DNA of 64,000 bases, from assembly GCF_030463565.1 (NCBI RefSeq), contig NC_134651.1, forward strand, positions 13,714,734-13,778,733, written 5' to 3'. The position numbers and the translations under genes are program-made. Numbering within the stretch: the stretch's first letter is position 1; every line of letters begins with the position of its first letter. Shown piece by piece: positions 11,420 to 23,400 of this stretch. The notes under the pieces are model-generated. The model made no database searches. It was not told where the DNA came from and was given only the letters and a program-made list of their open reading frames with translations. The stretch comes from Pelecanus crispus (Eukaryota > Chordata > Aves > Pelecaniformes > Pelecanidae).

Positions 11420-13254
11420 GCACAGTCAGTGGAAGCAGGGACAGGTATCCTGGGAAGAGTATAGGAATGCTGCCTGGTTGTGTAGGGATGGGGTCAGGAA
11501 GGCCAAGACACAGCTGGAACTGAACTTAGCAAGGGATGCAAAGAATAATAAGGGCTTCTACAGGTATGTCAGCCAGAAAAAGGAAGGCCAAAGAAAGTGT
11601 ACCCCTCCAATGAGCAAGACTGGCAAACTGGTAAAAACAGACAAAGAGAAAGCTGAGGTACTCGACAACTTCTTTGCCTTGGTCTTCACTGGCAACCTCT
11701 CTTCCCACACCTCTCGGGTGGATGGACCTCAGGATGGGGACTGGGGGAGCAAAGTCTCTCCCACTGTAAGAGATCAGGTTTGTGACCACCTGAGGAACCT
11801 GAACATACATAAGTCTATAGAACCTGATGAGATGCATCCCAGAGTCCTGAGGGAATTGGCTGAGGTAGTTGCCAAGCCACTCTCCATGATATTTGAAAAG
11901 TCATGGCAGTTAGGTGAAGTCCCTGCTGACTGGAAAAAGGGAAAACTCCATTTTTAAAAAGGGTAGAAAGGAGGGCCTTGGAAACTACTGACCTGTCAGC
12001 CTCACCTCTGTGCCTGAGAAGATCATGGAACAGATCCTCCTAGAAGCTATGCTAAGGCACATGGAAGACAGGGAGGTGATTCAAGACAGCCAGCATGGCT
12101 TCACCAAGGGCAAGTCCTGTCTGACCAACCTAATGGCCTTCTATGATGGAGTGACAATACCAGTGGACAAGGGAAGAGCTACAGATGTCATCTATCTGGA
12201 CTTCTGTAAGGCCTTTGACATGGTCCCCCCCCCAACATCCTTCTCTCTAAATTGGAGAGATTGGGTGGACTGTTTGGTGGATGATGAATTAGTTGGATGG
12301 TTGCATCCAGAGGGTAGTAGTCAATGGCTCAATCTCCAGATGGAGATCAGTGACAAGTGATGTCCCTCAGGGGTCTGTATTGGGACCAGTACTCTTTAAT
12401 ATTGTCATGAATTACACAGTGGGATCGAGTGCACCCTCAGCAAGTTTGCAGATGACACTAAGCTGAGTGTTGAGGTTGACACACCTGAGGGATGGGATGC
12501 CATCTAGAAGGACCTGGACAAGATAAGTGGGCCCGTGTGGACCTCATGGGGTACAACAAGGCCAAGCGCAGGGTGCTGCACCTGGTCCAGGGCAACCCCT
12601 GGTATCAGTGCAGGCTGTGGGATGAAGGGATTGAGAGCAGCCCTGCAGAGAAGGACCTGGGGGTACCGGTGGATGAAAAGCTGGACGTGTGCCAGCAATG
12701 TGTGCTCATAGCCAAGAAGGCCAACCGTATCCTGGGCCGCATCAAAAGAAGGTCAGAGTACTGCGTCCAGCTCTGGAGTCCTCAGCACAGGAAAGACATG
12801 GACCTTGCAGAGGGTCCAGAGAAGGGCCACAAAAATGATCAGAGGGATGGAATGCCTCTCCTATGAAGAAAGGCTGAGGGAGTTGGGGTCGTTCAGCCCG
12901 GAGAAGAGAGGGCTCCAGGGAGACCTTATTGCAACCTTTCAGTACTTGAAGGGTATATAGGCTTATAAGGCTTATAAGAAAGATGGGGACAAACTGTTTA
13001 GCAGCGCCTGTTGTGATAGGGCAAGGGGTGATAGTTTTAAACTAAAAGAGGGTAGATTTAGACTAGATATAAGGAAGAACATTTTTACAATGAGGGTGGT
13101 GTAACACTGGAACAGGTTGCTCAGAGAGGTGGTAGATACCCCATCTGAGCAACCTGATCTAGTCAAAGATGTCCCTGCTCATTGCAGGGGGTTGGACTAG
13201 ATGATTTTTAAAGGGCCCTTTCAACCCAAACTATTCTATGAGTGATTCTGTACT
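11420..13254 (+). mobile_element. CR1 LINE, degenerate reverse-transcriptase copy
   Basis: Translated pieces in shifting frames match the CR1 ORF2 reverse transcriptase in order. First comes the region before the fingers (11424-11950, with [19 protein letters not shown] and [19 protein letters not shown]). Next come the [17 protein letters not shown] and [11 protein letters not shown] motifs (12088-12225), the catalytic FADD box (12445-12456), and C-terminal blocks such as [16 protein letters not shown] (12760-12808). The 3' UTR ends with GGTTGGACTAGATG and TTCTATGAGTGATTCTG. The copy is broken by stops and frameshifts, has lost sequence after the CKAFD motif and between the ...ILGRIKRRS and YCVQLW blocks, and carries a small GGCTTATAA duplication near 12960-12977. 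It is a dead, 5'-truncated copy about 5.8 kb upstream of the TAp63 start. Confidence 0.93.
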
Positions 13255-15324
13255 GTCCTTTATTGTGAGTAGATGATGCTCTCATACTACAGATGTGACA
13301 GAGGAGACGCCAAAGGCAACCAGACAGTTCTGAAAGCTCATGTTGCCCTGCTGAGCAGGGCTGTAGAACTGTCATCTACTTTGCTATGTTCTAGCTCTAC
13401 TTAACAGTTGATGGCCAACATGAGATTAGTACAGAGCTCCAGGTGCATGGTATCACATGCAGACAGCAGCTTGAAGCTGGTGTGTATTTTAAAGTCCACA
13501 GTTATTAGCACTGATATATTCAGATTTAGCAGGAGGAGGATGTGGGGAGAGGTACATTAAGACATCTTTGTCAGCTGCTTTTTGGATGTGCCTAGGGTTG
13601 TGCTGGACTGCTCACTCACTCACTGGTCACCAGTCCTGGGCCCAGACTTGGCCATTGGTGACCAAGCATGCCTTGGACCACAGACGTTGCAGCCACATCT
13701 GCACAGTGCTGTCCTGGAGCTGCTGCCTGGGCTCAGCCCCTCATGTTCCCCACCAGCAGCTCTGGGCTTCCTGTGCAGGGCAGTGCCAGAATCAAGGGGC
13801 TGGGGTTTGAGTACCTTTTTTTTACTGGTTTATGTCTGCACTAGGGACAAAAGGTACTGAGGAAGAATGTGTGTAGAACTGCAGTGTTTTTATTTATTAA
13901 TTTATTTTTTAAAGTATGCTCTTCTCCCTGTCCCTTGTCTCTCACTATGGAGGGTGGGAGGTGAAGGCCTGTATGAGCCAAAAGCCAGAAATCTGACACT
14001 TCTGCAGCAGTGGGATCCGAGATTCCTGTTGGCTGGAAGAAAAATGTGAATTGTTATGGAAACTTTTCCCACCGTCGCAGCATTTGGGTAGATCCTCCAA
14101 AGTCTGTGAGGGTCATATTCCTGTTCCCTCTTTCACTTCACTGGAGTTACTGAAAAGTTGTCTTTCCTCTGCTTGCTTCTGTTCATGAAAATCCTAAAAC
14201 CTTAACATCTTTGAGACCTTTAAATATCTGTAATATTTAGTTGAAAATGGAAAATGCACTCAAAACAGATACTGACATTGTGTATTCCTGTTCCCTTGGA
14301 TAGCCAAGCTAGAGACAAAGACATTTTATTGCTGGTGGGAAGGAATTATTTCCCTCTCTCCAACTTTTTTTAACAAAAATTCCCCCAATATCCTACAGAC
14401 TTCTTGCTCTTAAAAGAAATTAATTTTAACTTAAGAAAAACCAAAACGACCACAGCCACTCCCCTGGAAACCCCAAGCTGAGAATAAAACGTTTCATCCC
14501 CTGGTGCATAGGGTGGGGCTGATTCCAGGCAAATCCTGAAGCCAGCAGTTGCAAAGGTGGCTCAAAGCTGGCATCTCCCCTTCCCTGTCTTCCTTAGCTC
14601 CAAGCTGTTCAGAGGTCCTCAGACCCATTGATCTGGACTGGAGCTGCAAGGATGTCAGGAAACTGTCTCTCCCTTTCAGGACTGGGGCTAGCACACAGGC
14701 ATCCTGGCACTGAGTTTGGGTGGTGGTGGGGAGACCATTATAAATCCCCAGCAGTCTCCTCCCGAGGCTATAAATGTTTGCCTCCACTAAAACATGATCT
14801 CGTGGTCATTTCAATGACAGCTTAAATCGAAGCCGTAGAGAGGGCGCACGGAGGGGTAATGGGAGAGTAGTCCACAGCTGTTTCTCTGGCTGTTTTTCTC
14901 TCCCAGACGTGAAAGCAGCAGTGGCGGAGCGATGCCCTGCATTCTTGCCCACCTACACACATGCTTCCTCCGCATATCCCTGTGCCGCCTGCTTACCGCA
15001 AGCGCTAGAGGCTCGGCTGTAAATCCGCTAGCCAGACAGATCCCTGACACCCCGGCTTCCGCCCTGCTTCTGCAGGACATGTGCCTGCTGCTGTAATGAG
15101 GGTGATGCTAATCTAACTGGCAAGGAAACCTACTAGGAAGGGTAGTGAACACTGAGAATATCATGAGCCCCTTTTCCTCTTGAGTTGACTGTATTTGAAG
15201 TCTTCTATTGTGAGAAGCTCCCAGGCTGTCATGATGAAGTTTGCTAGTCCTCATATACCCACCCAGCCTCCCTCTGAAATCTTCAGATCTCGAGTGTCTT
15301 GGGCTCCATCTCCCAGCAGAGTGG

Positions 15325-15357
<33 letters not shown>

Positions 15358-18300
15358 GCAGTGGGGTTGGCCAAATACCACTGAGCCTTGACAGCCTCTG
15401 AGCTATGCATGGGGTACTGGCAATACACACATGCACACACCCTGTGGCTTGTGTTTCCACTGCGGACTGTGCTATGCAAAGGAGCGCCTTGCAGCTGAGA
15501 GGAGTTTGACGCAGTCTAACTGTGATGGTAGATATCTCTGCCTAAATTTATGGTGAATCAACCCACAGCTAAATGTTGGCTGTGAGCAGGGGGAGGAAGG
15601 AAGCTGGGGTTGGGGGAGAGAAACCAGGAGGCTTGCTGGCTTTTGCAGGTGGCTTTTGTGCACTGTCACCAGTGGGCTTCCATGGCTCCATTTTCCAGCT
15701 GGGAAAACCAAAAATGGACCTTCTGAGGTATTTCAAAACACATCCAGATCTCTGTGGGAGGCTGAAAATGTCCAGCTCTCTGGGAAAAGCAGCCAGGTGC
15801 TGTGTGCGCTGCCAAGATGAGCCAAACTGTGAGCCATTTGCATTTGCCCAGCCCTAGGCATGAGGGCTGGGAAGGACCTTGGGCAGTTGGTGGCCCCTTT
15901 TGAAGCTTTTATGGAAATGACCTTGCTAAACACCCCTTCCCATCAGTGCCTTGTGAGTGAGACGGGAGCCCTGCTCCAAGCTACTGCTACTCATTACAAT
16001 TAAATGTTGCTTCTTTTTTAAATTAATTAAGTTTTTTTCAGGAGAAGCTATTCTTTTGGTGTGAATGGTGAGCTGGAGACTAACTGCCTCTTCTTGACTG
16101 CGGTCCTGCTAGACGTGTTCAGCACTAAAAGCAGGAATCACAGGCTTGGTAGTTTGGGCTGTAGCAGACTTGTACTTAATATGTCTGAGGTACCAAGGGG
16201 TACTCTGCTGTGCAGAGTTAAGGCAGTGTAAAACTAGGGGTCAGGTTCATCCTTGGAGGCAGAGGCAGCCCAGCAGTGTCAATTCCAGGAGCTTCCTGTG
16301 GTACCTCACAAAGCCCTTGGGATGTGTGATCTGGGCACACAGCATTATCTGGGCACGTGCCAGGTGAGAAGACCGGCCAAAACCAGGACAGCAGGTCTGA
16401 GTCTCTGGGTGGGAATTGCCCAGCCTTCCCCTGCTCCTAATGCATTGGCCCTGGCACCCAGGCCGTGCTGGGAAAGACTCTTCTCCAGCCCCCATGGAGA
16501 GGTAGTTAGAGCAGGATTTCACGAGGACAGCTGTTTTCACATGGCATTTCTTTTGCATGAGGTTTATTCTTTTTAGGCTGAAATCTATCAGGAAAGACAA
16601 ACTCTTTCAGGCTGTTGGGAGAGCACACAATGCATGGCTGCTCTTTCATGAAGCCAGGCCTGCAGAGGTAACGGCTAGTCCCACTACGGGTGTGGTAGAA
16701 GAAATCCAACAAGCTTCTGGTGTGTGTCTACGAGCAAGCACAACAAGGTCTCAGCAGTGTACCCACAGCACAGCCTGGTGCCTGCATGCACCTCCCCAGC
16801 CAGGCTGGTCATCCGTACTCACCCACAGGTGCAGGTTGAAACTGAGTTCTGGAGCAAGAGAGCATGAACTCAAGTTCTTGCTCAAATGGTTTGTGCAGGG
16901 AGAGGACTTGCCTGCTGGGTCTTTGGTTAAGGGTGGATGCTCAAAGCCTAGACCAGAACCAGGCTAGCAGTGTGGACCACAAGGCTGCACTGGCTCCTGG
17001 CCTTCCTTGCCCATTCCCTGGAGGTATTTGCTGCCTTGGGAAGAGGCGGCTGTACAGGTGTGAGCACAGCCCTAACCTCAGCAGCAGAAGGGGATGCAGC
17101 CACTCTGCAGCTGTGCTCCCTGGGCTGTGTTGTGTGTATGCAAGCCCTGGTGTGATTCCCCCTCTCCCCTCCCCGGCAGAGCCTGGTTTGGACATTTCCA
17201 CACTGCTTCCCCAATGATGCAGGCTATGAGGTTTGGTGTTTATTCCGGAGCTCAGCCTAAGAGAAGGAAGGTGTTTTGTATTACTGTTCCTCCACAGGCC
17301 AGGCAGAGGAAGGAGTGTCCCAGCAGTAAGGGAGCCCTCAACTTTAGTTAATAAATGCATCCTTCATTTCCAGCCTCTCTTCCTTGGCGAATGCTGCTTA
17401 TTGTAACAAAAGATGCTTGGACTTGGCTAGTGATCAGCCCTGTGAGTTTACAGGATTCACAATTCACAGATGTTAGGAACTATCAGGCTCAGTGTGGGTG
17501 GAGAATGTCAAGTCTGAAATAGCTCCCCTGCCAGCCTGGCACAGGCAGCAAAGAAAATGTTTCCACATGACATTCTTCGAACCAAAATTTCCGACAAGGA
17601 AAACGGAGAGGGAGGAAAAATAAGAGGCAATCGCTGATGTCTCTGAGGGCTCCTGACTTTTGCTTGGGTAGTCATTTGTGCTGACATCAGCACAAAAGAT
17701 GCACTGTAGGTGAGATATAGGGCAGCCTCTTTCCCTCTCTTCATATATACAAACATATACGTCTGCTCAAAGATGCAATCCCACTGGTGCATAGATACAT
17801 GGACGCTATTTTTTCCTGCTGGAATCCATTTTAATTTAGCTCCTGATTCATATTTCATTCATTCTCCAAAACCACAAAACCAGGATAGGTTTACAGCCTG
17901 TGCTATTTGGATGAGCCATGGAGGGGGGAAAAACAGGGGAACAAACCAGGTTGCTTTCCTGAATGATTTTCTGTATGAATTAAAAAAATTTAAAAAAAAA
18001 GTGAGGGGGAAGGAATTTAAAGTCTTCCTTCCTGGCTATTTTTTTTCCTTCAGGAAAATCAAATCTGCTTTTCATCTGTGGTAGTTTGTTTTGGTAGACC
18101 TCACTCTTGTTTCTTTAGGCTTTAGTGGCCTGAAAAATATATGACTCCTATTTTTTATTTTTTTCTTACTTTTCTCCTCAAGATATGTGAAATTATGGTT
18201 GCTTTTTGTGTGGAAAATGTGTATGTTATTTACAGAACAGTAAAACGATGAAAGATTTTTGTATCATCTCAATTCTCTTTGGAAAAAAGGTCAAAAGATA

Positions 18301-18400
18301 TAGAGGGGAAACATTAACAATTACATCTGATAGTTTTCTTGGGGGAGGAGGGCAGGAAGGGGAGGCAGAGGAGCAAAAGTTCAGAGTTAATTTTAATTGA
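13255..18400. other. Intergenic DNA proximal to TAp63
   Basis: No exon, repeat family or RNA gene is recognised besides the poly-T run. Overlapping ORFs around 16.2-17.4 kb on both strands (up to 139 codons) have no domain, no splice context and no family resemblance. Confidence 0.6.
15326..15352. repeat. Poly-T run (27 nt)
   Basis: A homopolymer of 27 T lies in intergenic DNA. It could be the poly-A tail of a minus-strand retroposed sequence, but no recognisable retroposon adjoins it. Confidence 0.85.
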
Positions 18401-19025
18401 GGAATTTCCCCATATTTTGTCATTCAGCTTTTGAAACTGTGACCACAACAGACTGTTTGAACTGTGGCATGAGAGAGACTGAAAATTTCCCCAGGCGACT
18501 TTATGCAGGTATTAGCCACAGAGTTGACAAGGAACGCTTTTAAAGTACGATGTAATTCAGCACGGGTGCTGCACCCGGCAGAGGAAACTCCGGCCATCTG
18601 GAGATGAGGATGACCAGCGGCCACAGCAGTTTGCAAAATCGCAAGAGCTGCCAAAATTAAACCGTGAAGTCAGGCGGGAAGGCAACCAATGACCAGCGAG
18701 ATCAGAAGTTCAGAGATGCCCCAGATGAGCTCCCAACAACAAGTGGGGCCGACGTACACCAAAGTTTTTTAAGGATGTTGAGAGGAGGGGAAAATATCTG
18801 TGCAGAAGATGCCCAGCTGGTGAGGAGGGACTGGTGGTGATGCTCAGGTCACTTGATGAATCCCATTGGCCAAGTCCCTGGGAGATCCCACCCATTCGCA
18901 AGTGTAAAATAAATCTCTAAAGTTGTACCTCGTGTACCACTTGACCTTATTGCTTTTAGCCTGCTGGCTTTATATCTATTTATTTATTTTATTTTGGTCT
19001 GTACCCAAAGAGGGACTTGAAGGAA
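18401..19025 (+). promoter_or_regulatory. TP63: Probable TAp63 promoter region and 5' UTR
   Basis: This 625 bp segment precedes the TAp63 ATG and must contain at least the 5' UTR. It has a forward CCAAT box (18686-18690), an inverted CCAAT (ATTGG, 18865-18869) and a TATA-like TTTATATC (18969-18976) within an AT-rich stretch. If the TATA-like element were used, the leader would be only about 25 nt, so starts further upstream are at least as likely. No CpG island is visible here. The assignment rests on position and weak motifs. Confidence 0.4.
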
Positions 19026-19087
19026 ATGAATTTTGAACCGGCACCTTTCACCACCTTGCAGTACTACCCTGATCCCTGCATCCAGCG
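19026..19087 (+). CDS. TP63: TP63 coding exon 1 (TAp63 start exon)
   Basis: The ATG begins MNFEPAPFTTLQYYPDPC, continues IQ, and ends with the first two bases of an Arg codon, followed by a consensus donor (GTGAGT at 19088). This is the TAp63-specific N-terminus. The recalled human version begins MNFET and shares TLQY, PDP and IQR. The start is chosen because MNFE is the family start, has a G at -3, and the frame is closed by a TAG at 18957 with no other ATG between. Residues 5-9 differ most from the mammalian form (PAPFT here), while the rest is conserved. A CRE-like TGACGTAA lies 15 bp inside the intron (19103-19110). Transcripts starting here encode the full transactivating isoforms. Split codon 21 is completed by the first base of exon 2. 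Confidence 0.95.
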
Positions 19088-20130
19088 GTGAGTCTCTGAG
19101 CGTGACGTAACTCTCTCCTATCGCAGGTTTGATCTGCGTGTCTTGTGTAATTGTTAACTTTTCTGCTATCGTCCGGCGGCAGCTGGGCTGCACGCGGAAA
19201 AAATGTGTCGCTCTCTTCATGCTCAGTGGAGCTTATTATTATTTTTGGCTTTCTAACAGGTTACTGTTTAATTATAGGCATCCGTATAAGATATCTCCCT
19301 TTTCCTCTTTGGCATTAGAGGAAAAAAAATGTATGATAAATAACATGAAAGCTGATAGTATCATTTCCCTGTGTTTTGGAGCAGAAGGATACTCTGTGCT
19401 TTGGGTAGTGCAGGAATTGCTTTAACTTTCTATAGTGTGTTTATTTGTTCCTTTAAATGAAAAAAGCTCCTGGAAAGAATACGAGCTTAACTAATAAGCT
19501 CTGAGATTTTGGAATTTAAAGGATAAATAAATCGTTTAAAAGATCCAAAGAAGAAAAAATTGCCTTCTAAGAGAGAGTCCTTCTCCAAGAATATTCTTTC
19601 ATTCTGTTTAACAGCCAACACCAGAGCCTGACAACCACTCTTATTTTAGCTTTGTTGTTAAGCTGAGTTTTATAACTTTCCAGCAGATAAAACAGCATGT
19701 CCGAACGAGGTATCACGGTATCACATTGTCAGTTTGTTTGTTTCTCCCAATAGAAGATACTATATTTAAGCATGTAAATGACATGTAGATGGTATTTTTC
19801 CAGTCGTAAAGTTCGGAGAGGTGAAATCGTCTGAGCGCAGTCACTTGTCGAGCTACTTTAAGGCTAGATTCTGGCTGCGTTTTGAAAAACCCCTGGCTGG
19901 TGTCTCACCAAGGCATTCAGTTCTCAGAAGGGTTAACTATTAACTCAACTCTGCATCCTCTGCGGGGTGCTGGGGAAGGCTGCTTCTGTTGCATAGCTGT
20001 CTGCTGAAGAAAGGGCTTGGCCACTGTCACCCAGCCCACGGCATTAGGGCAGCTTTGCGATCTCTTCTTTTTTTCCCCACTAGTATGATTTGTTGCAATG
20101 TTTGTGGGGTGTTTTTCCCTCCTTAATCCA

Positions 20131-20440
20131 CTGGGTGCTCGGTGCCACCGCTGTGTGACAGTCCTGGGGAGGAGTGTGGAGACCTGGCAGCGAGGAGGGG
20201 CCACGTTTGGGGCCAGCGGAGGGGAAGGAGAAGAGGGGAGCTGGGAAATAGTACGCAGTCCTTGGCCGTGCTGCCGTGGCAGAGGAATGTGGAACGAAGC
20301 CGGGGGTATTGGTTTCCCCGGCAAGACCTTCCACAACATGAGCCCCAGGGCTGGCCAGGCACACGCAGCGCCGCTCTGATCTCCTGCAAACTCGCCCAGT
20401 GCTGCTGACCCTGGCGGGGTGCGCGCGTGTCCAGGAGAGG
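20131..20440. promoter_or_regulatory. CpG-enriched patch in early intron 1
   Basis: I count about 19 CpGs in roughly 310 bp, well above the local background, about 1 kb downstream of TAp63 exon 1. The stretch ends with GCGCGCG (20421-20427). ORFs cross it on both strands but none resembles a known protein. It may be an intronic regulatory element of the TA promoter. Function is inferred only from composition and position. Confidence 0.3.
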
Positions 20441-23400
20441 AGCAATATCAGAGCGGTGCCCATCTGGGAAGGTGGATTCAGGCTGGCAGCAGTGGGGTCT
20501 TGAGCAGATGAAGAAGTTTCAGTGGCTGGAAGCCACAGGCAAGCAAATTCCCAAATAGAAAATTTAAAAAGAAAAAAAAAAAAAAAAAACCACAAAATTG
20601 GAAAGTGTAAAGATACACTGGGAAGCGTACCTGAGCTCTGGAACAGCTTCCCAGACCCCGTGAACTCCTGCCAGTCACATCGCATCCTATGTCAAAGAAC
20701 AGGTTCATAAAATTGGTGCTGCAGCTCAGACAAAAAAACCCAGCTGGAGCAGGAATTGAGGACAAAAAATTCACTTGGCTGTATTCTGTAGAAATTTTTA
20801 GACGGGCCTTTCTCACCTTCAAATCTGCATCCTCCAGCAAGTCGGGCCTTTCACTAGAAATGCTGTTCTTCACCGCATGCCTTAGCAGTGTGATGAGTTT
20901 TTAAGTGACCATTGCAGTATGGGAAGCCTCAGGACAGCTTGGGACGGATAAATTTTGTGACACCTGTCAATCATAAAACCTGATCAAGATGTAGCTTAGA
21001 GTAATAATGTGTCTCAGCTGTTATGCATGTCTGTTTACATGAGCTCAGAGTGGCATTTGTCCAGTTATTAGTGGCTGTGCTCTGCCACAGGTCAAAATCA
21101 GCTGAAAGTCTGTCCCAGATATATTTTTTCAGTCTAAAGACATAGATGGTCTTCAGCTTTAAGTTCCATTCGTTGGATATTCATGATGTGCTGGGTGACA
21201 GTTGTCTGACTGATTTAATAAAATTGAATAGTTTCATAATTGCATTTATTTTACACAGTTTGAAACACTTTTGCTTTGATGTGGTCAAAGTGCTTTATTT
21301 AGCTAACACCAGTGTGCTTCTTGCAAGTTTAAAATTATATCTAGTAATAATCTAAACAGCAAACTGGTAACATTGAGCTGAAGCATATTGGCAAAACAAC
21401 AATAGTGAAAAGTGTTTGAAACCCTGTTAAAGTAGGTGGGGGGGTATCGCACAGATTTTCCTGTAGGTCTGGGTGGAGGGAGAAGCAGTTATAAATCCCA
21501 GTTAGCTCTAAGAATTGTGGCTTACATTTACCCTCTGCTGTTGCTTCAGCTATTAATCTCTTTACTTTGGGGGTGTCCGGCAGGCAGACAGCGTGGGAGT
21601 CAGCTAAAACATTTCCTCTGTCAAGAAGTGAACACAGATCACGCTTAGGAGTGTTAACTAATGTGCCATTATAACGCTTGTATACTTACTGCCTGTCGCT
21701 TCACAGCAGTGAAACTATGTGCTGCTTGCTACGGTATATCTAAACAACACAGTAATTCATTGCCACAGATGAGAAAAAATAGCTGGGTGCCCAGACTCCC
21801 AGTGCTGTGTGTTATTGTTCAGGCCACTCCAGACTGTCTCAACAGCCCAGCTCTCTCATTTAGGCTACTTATTTCTCTGTAAATGCGGGCATTAAAACAA
21901 AAGCACCCCCTGCATCGCACAGTACTACAGACAAGTCAGCTGGGACATGGGACAGCAGCATCGTCCTCCACAAGCCCCACTTGTTACTGTGGGCACTGGA
22001 GTTCAGTGCTGGAGCTGCAGCCCAGCTGAAAGAGGGGCACTGGGCACTGACAGGGACGTACATCCCTGTGCAGAAGTGAGGGATGCAAATGCAGCACATG
22101 AACATCTGAAGTGAGCTTGGAAAGGTATATCCTGAGTGGGCTCATCTTTTTTTCTTCTAAATAGAAAGAGCTAAGAGATGCTAAAATTCAGCAACAACAG
22201 AGTTGAACAAAAACCTCACTGTTTTTCTACTTCTCCTTCCCTTTTGAAGGGATTTGCATAAAATGCTCGAAATAAGTGATAAAGCAGGCTCAGTGCTCTG
22301 GCTCCTGGGTCTTGGAAGGTGCTGCTGTAAGGACAGAGGCACCTGTGTTGAAGTGCCAAGTCACTGACCCCCATGAATTATTTGTTTGGATGGTACCGTG
22401 GGAGCTCATCCTGTGCTGCAGAAAACCTAGCTAGCTCTGAGTCATAAAATGAGCTAACTGAAATGGGTGGGATTTCCACCTTCCAAGAAGTGCCCACCTA
22501 GCTGCAGTTGAAAGCCGCTAATGTAAGATGAAGGAGGAACTGTAATTATGATCAAAGTCCAGCTGCTGAGAGCTATGTAATTAGTCTCTCTCTCCAAAGC
22601 TGCTTCCCCCCCCCCGCTAATGTCTGGTTGGGGGAGTGATGCTTACAGATAAGTTACTTGTGTTCTTGGAAATAATGGTCATTAGGCTGTGTTTTACTCA
22701 GGAGGTCTCTTCTTTTGGGGCTGTTGGGAATGCACCTGCTGGTGCACTGGACTACAGTCCTGCCTGCTCTGCTCACCCCGCTCCCAGGCTAATTGGTGGC
22801 CTCAGGATTTCACATCACTGATGGCTGAAGGCGTTCACTGTAGCTCACTCCTCCCTTTTGAATGAAAGGCCTCTCACGCAAGCTGCTCTTTCCTCTTTCA
22901 TTTCTGGCTTTGAATTCTCAGCACAACGTGATACAGCCCAACCTCCCAAATCTCACTAATAACAGAGGCTTGAGGAACAACCCTGAAATCCTCTGGTCCC
23001 TGCAGCAACCTGGTTTCTCAGACATGGTTCTGGGTTTTGGGGGGGTTGCCAAAAAGAAAAATCAAGCAGGCAAAAAACAAAAACAAAAAAACCCCCCCAA
23101 CCAGGTACATAGAAAAAAATTTCTATTTTTTAGAAGAGGATGAGGGAAACTGTCAGAAGTTAGTTGAGGTATGGAAGGGAGGGGAGGGCATGGGCCATGG
23201 CAGCATCATCTATTAGGTGTTGTATCTGGATGGATTTTGGTGAGCAGGGTCTAGTCTCAGCCAGCCAGAACTCCTGGGTTCAAAGGGATCTTTCACAGGG
23301 AGCATTACACATGTCACTTCACCTTTCCTTGTTGGCTCCCACACGTATCAAACAGGGCTGCTAAACGGACTGCAATTATCAGATAGGAGTCTTGCCAATG

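Noticed and set aside
1..18400. Possible exons of the neighbouring upstream gene (TPRG1 in mammals)
   Set aside because: I could not recognise any TPRG1-like peptide with splice sites in this interval.
20080..20873. Minus-strand frames of 201 and 131 codons
   Set aside because: They include poly-Phe from an A18 run on the + strand and no recognisable motif. They overlap a CpG-enriched stretch where stops are rarer.
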